DNA of 64,000 bases from the NCBI GenBank assembly GCA_016787265.1, contig JAEUVF010000003.1, forward strand, positions 124,001 to 188,000, written 5' to 3'. How positions within the stretch are numbered: the stretch's first letter is position 1; every line of letters begins with the position of its first letter. Positions 63,277 to 64,000 of the stretch are shown here, piece after piece. The translations under genes were made by a program, and so were the position numbers. The DNA is from Flavipsychrobacter sp. GTDB taxonomy: Bacteria > Bacteroidota > Bacteroidia > Chitinophagales > Chitinophagaceae. Below the pieces are notes generated by a model, which saw only the letters and a program-made list of their open reading frames with translations, made no database searches and was not told the origin of the DNA.

Positions 63277-63778
63277 TCGGATCATTTCCTATGCGATCCC
63301 AAATTTCAAAACTATAGGGAAAGGCGTGTTTGGCATCTGCCGGAAAATCGAGGCGGGAATGCAATTTCCAATCCGTTGCCGGCAATTCCGGGAAATAGGT
63401 ATCGCCTTCAATGGTAGCATGCACACGAGTCTGATACACGCGGTGACAAAAGGAAAGGCTTTGCTGATAAATATCGCCACCACCAATTACAAACACTTCT
63501 TTTGCATCGGTCTCACGGGCAGCAGTAAGCGCAGATGTCCAGTCATTTACTACAATCACTCCTTTAGCCTCCCAGTTATTTCGTGTTGTAAGTACAATAT
63601 TGGTCCTACCCGTAAGTGGTTTGCCCAGGCTCTCAAAGGTTTTTCTGCCCATGATCACCGGCATCGCCCAGGTCGTATTCTTGAAAAACTTCAGATCATT
63701 CGGCAGTCTCCACAAGAGCTGATTATCCTTACCAATCACCTGGTTTTCACTTACCGCCACCACTAAACTTATTTTCAT
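63266..63778 (-). CDS. folA: Dihydrofolate reductase
   Basis: Reduces dihydrofolate made by thymidylate synthase. 170 residues with SLVVAVSENQVIGKDNQLLWRLPNDLKFFKN (substrate loop, with the active-site acid in LPND), MGRKTFESLGKPLTGR (NADPH binding) and VFVIGGGDIYQQSL. Follows thyA in the same direction, separated by a heptanucleotide repeat. Confidence 0.97.
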   Translation of the reverse strand: MKISLVVAVSENQVIGKDNQLLWRLPNDLKFFKNTTWAMPVIMGRKTFESLGKPLTGRTNIVLTTRNNWEAKGVIVVNDWTSALTAARETDAKEVFVIGGGDIYQQSLSFCHRVYQTRVHATIEGDTYFPELPATDWKLHSRLDFPADAKHAFPYSFEIWDRIGNDPNEA

Positions 63779-63794
63779 AAACTCGTCTTTTATT

Positions 63795-63844
63795 TCTCAC
63801 ATCTCACATTTTCACCTTTCACCTTTCACCTTTCACCTTTCACT
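63795..63844. repeat. Heptanucleotide tandem repeat, locus 3
   Basis: Units TCTCACA, TCTCACA, an extra T, then four TTTCACC and TTTCACT. The end (TTTCACTTCTTCA) is nearly the same as the end of locus 1. It fills most of the 69 bp between the thyA stop and the folA start; on the transcribed strand the units read GGTGAAA. Confidence 0.9.
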
Positions 63845-63847
63845 TCT

Positions 63848-64000
63848 TCATACTGCCACCGGCGCTTTGATCCCCGGATGACTCTGATACCCCACCAATT
63901 GAAAATCTTCGTACCGGAATCCAAATATATCTTTCACTTCCGGGTTCAATTTCAATTGTGGTAAAGGATAGGGTGTTCTGCTTAACTGCAGCTTCACCTG
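63848..64000 (-). CDS. thyA: Thymidylate synthase, C-terminal end
   Basis: The last 50 residues are visible ([46 protein letters not shown]), which match the C-terminal end of ThyA. The rest lies to the right of the window. ThyA makes dTMP and dihydrofolate; folA downstream recycles the latter, and dcd elsewhere in the window feeds the same pathway. Confidence 0.95.
   Translation of the reverse strand, partial: QVKLQLSRTPYPLPQLKLNPEVKDIFGFRYEDFQLVGYQSHPGIKAPVAV

Overview
The window is one contiguous chromosomal stretch of a Bacteroidota bacterium, most likely of the order Chitinophagales (family Chitinophagaceae). This rests on two proteins with C-terminal type IX secretion sorting domains, many Bacteroidota-typical families (DUF2911, DUF3810, DUF4382, DUF6580, cyanophycinase-like S51), weak Shine-Dalgarno signals and several matches to the Bacteroidota -7 box TANNTTTG. 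Both ends cut genes: uxuA on the left and thyA on the right. I saw no rRNA, tRNA or CRISPR array.

Positions 1-13950 form a glucuronoxylan utilisation locus. Two transcription units diverge from a 216-bp region at 3201-3416. Leftward run xylB, xylA and uxuA. Rightward run a LacI-family regulator, a GH67 alpha-glucuronidase, a short-chain dehydrogenase, a GH10 xylanase lipoprotein, a GPH-type sugar symporter, a GH43 glycosidase, an SIAE-type esterase and a BNR/Asp-box lipoprotein. Together they would cut decorated xylan outside the cell, remove acetyl and glucuronic acid groups, import short oligomers and feed xylose and glucuronate into central metabolism. The intergenic region carries two copies of a TGCAA-N4-TTGCA palindrome, probably the LacI-family operator. 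No SusC/SusD pair is present.

Positions 14096-24993 hold a minimal T9SS cargo protein, a GMC oxidoreductase / Gfo-Idh-MocA / metallo-beta-lactamase-fold operon, a DUF2130 coiled-coil protein, a phosphopantetheinyl transferase divergent from dcd, a DUF3810 membrane protease-like protein and a biotin-dependent carboxyltransferase. Positions 25110-33671 hold mostly housekeeping or ordinary genes: rnhA, an acetyltransferase, an MFS transporter, a cyanophycinase-like hydrolase, manA, yraN, a YkgJ-type protein, a Xer recombinase and a DUF2911 protein.

Positions 33684-43320 hold a leftward set (M14 peptidase, PIG-L deacetylase, two small membrane proteins of 53 and 39 residues, sodium:solute symporter) and a rightward gamma-glutamyltransferase. 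Between the divergent M14 and gamma-glutamyltransferase genes sits a REP-associated tyrosine transposase (RAYT) flanked on both sides by GC-rich REP palindromes; a third REP copy lies 2.6 kb away. This is the clearest mobile system in the window. A second repeat family is a 7-bp tandem repeat (consensus TYTCACN) found in three separate intergenic regions.

Positions 43341-64000 hold a DinB-like protein, an outer-membrane barrel, a PspC protein, aconitase, a large T9SS-exported protein with duplicated lyase-like domains, a four-gene lipoprotein / membrane protein / histidine kinase / NarL-type regulator operon with a 46-residue membrane peptide upstream, a second and divergent gamma-glutamyltransferase, a DUF4382 lipoprotein, a LysM/RlpA-like protein, an RsmF-type rRNA methyltransferase, the three-gene proton-translocating transhydrogenase pntAa-pntAb-pntB, a SAM methyltransferase, folA and the end of thyA.
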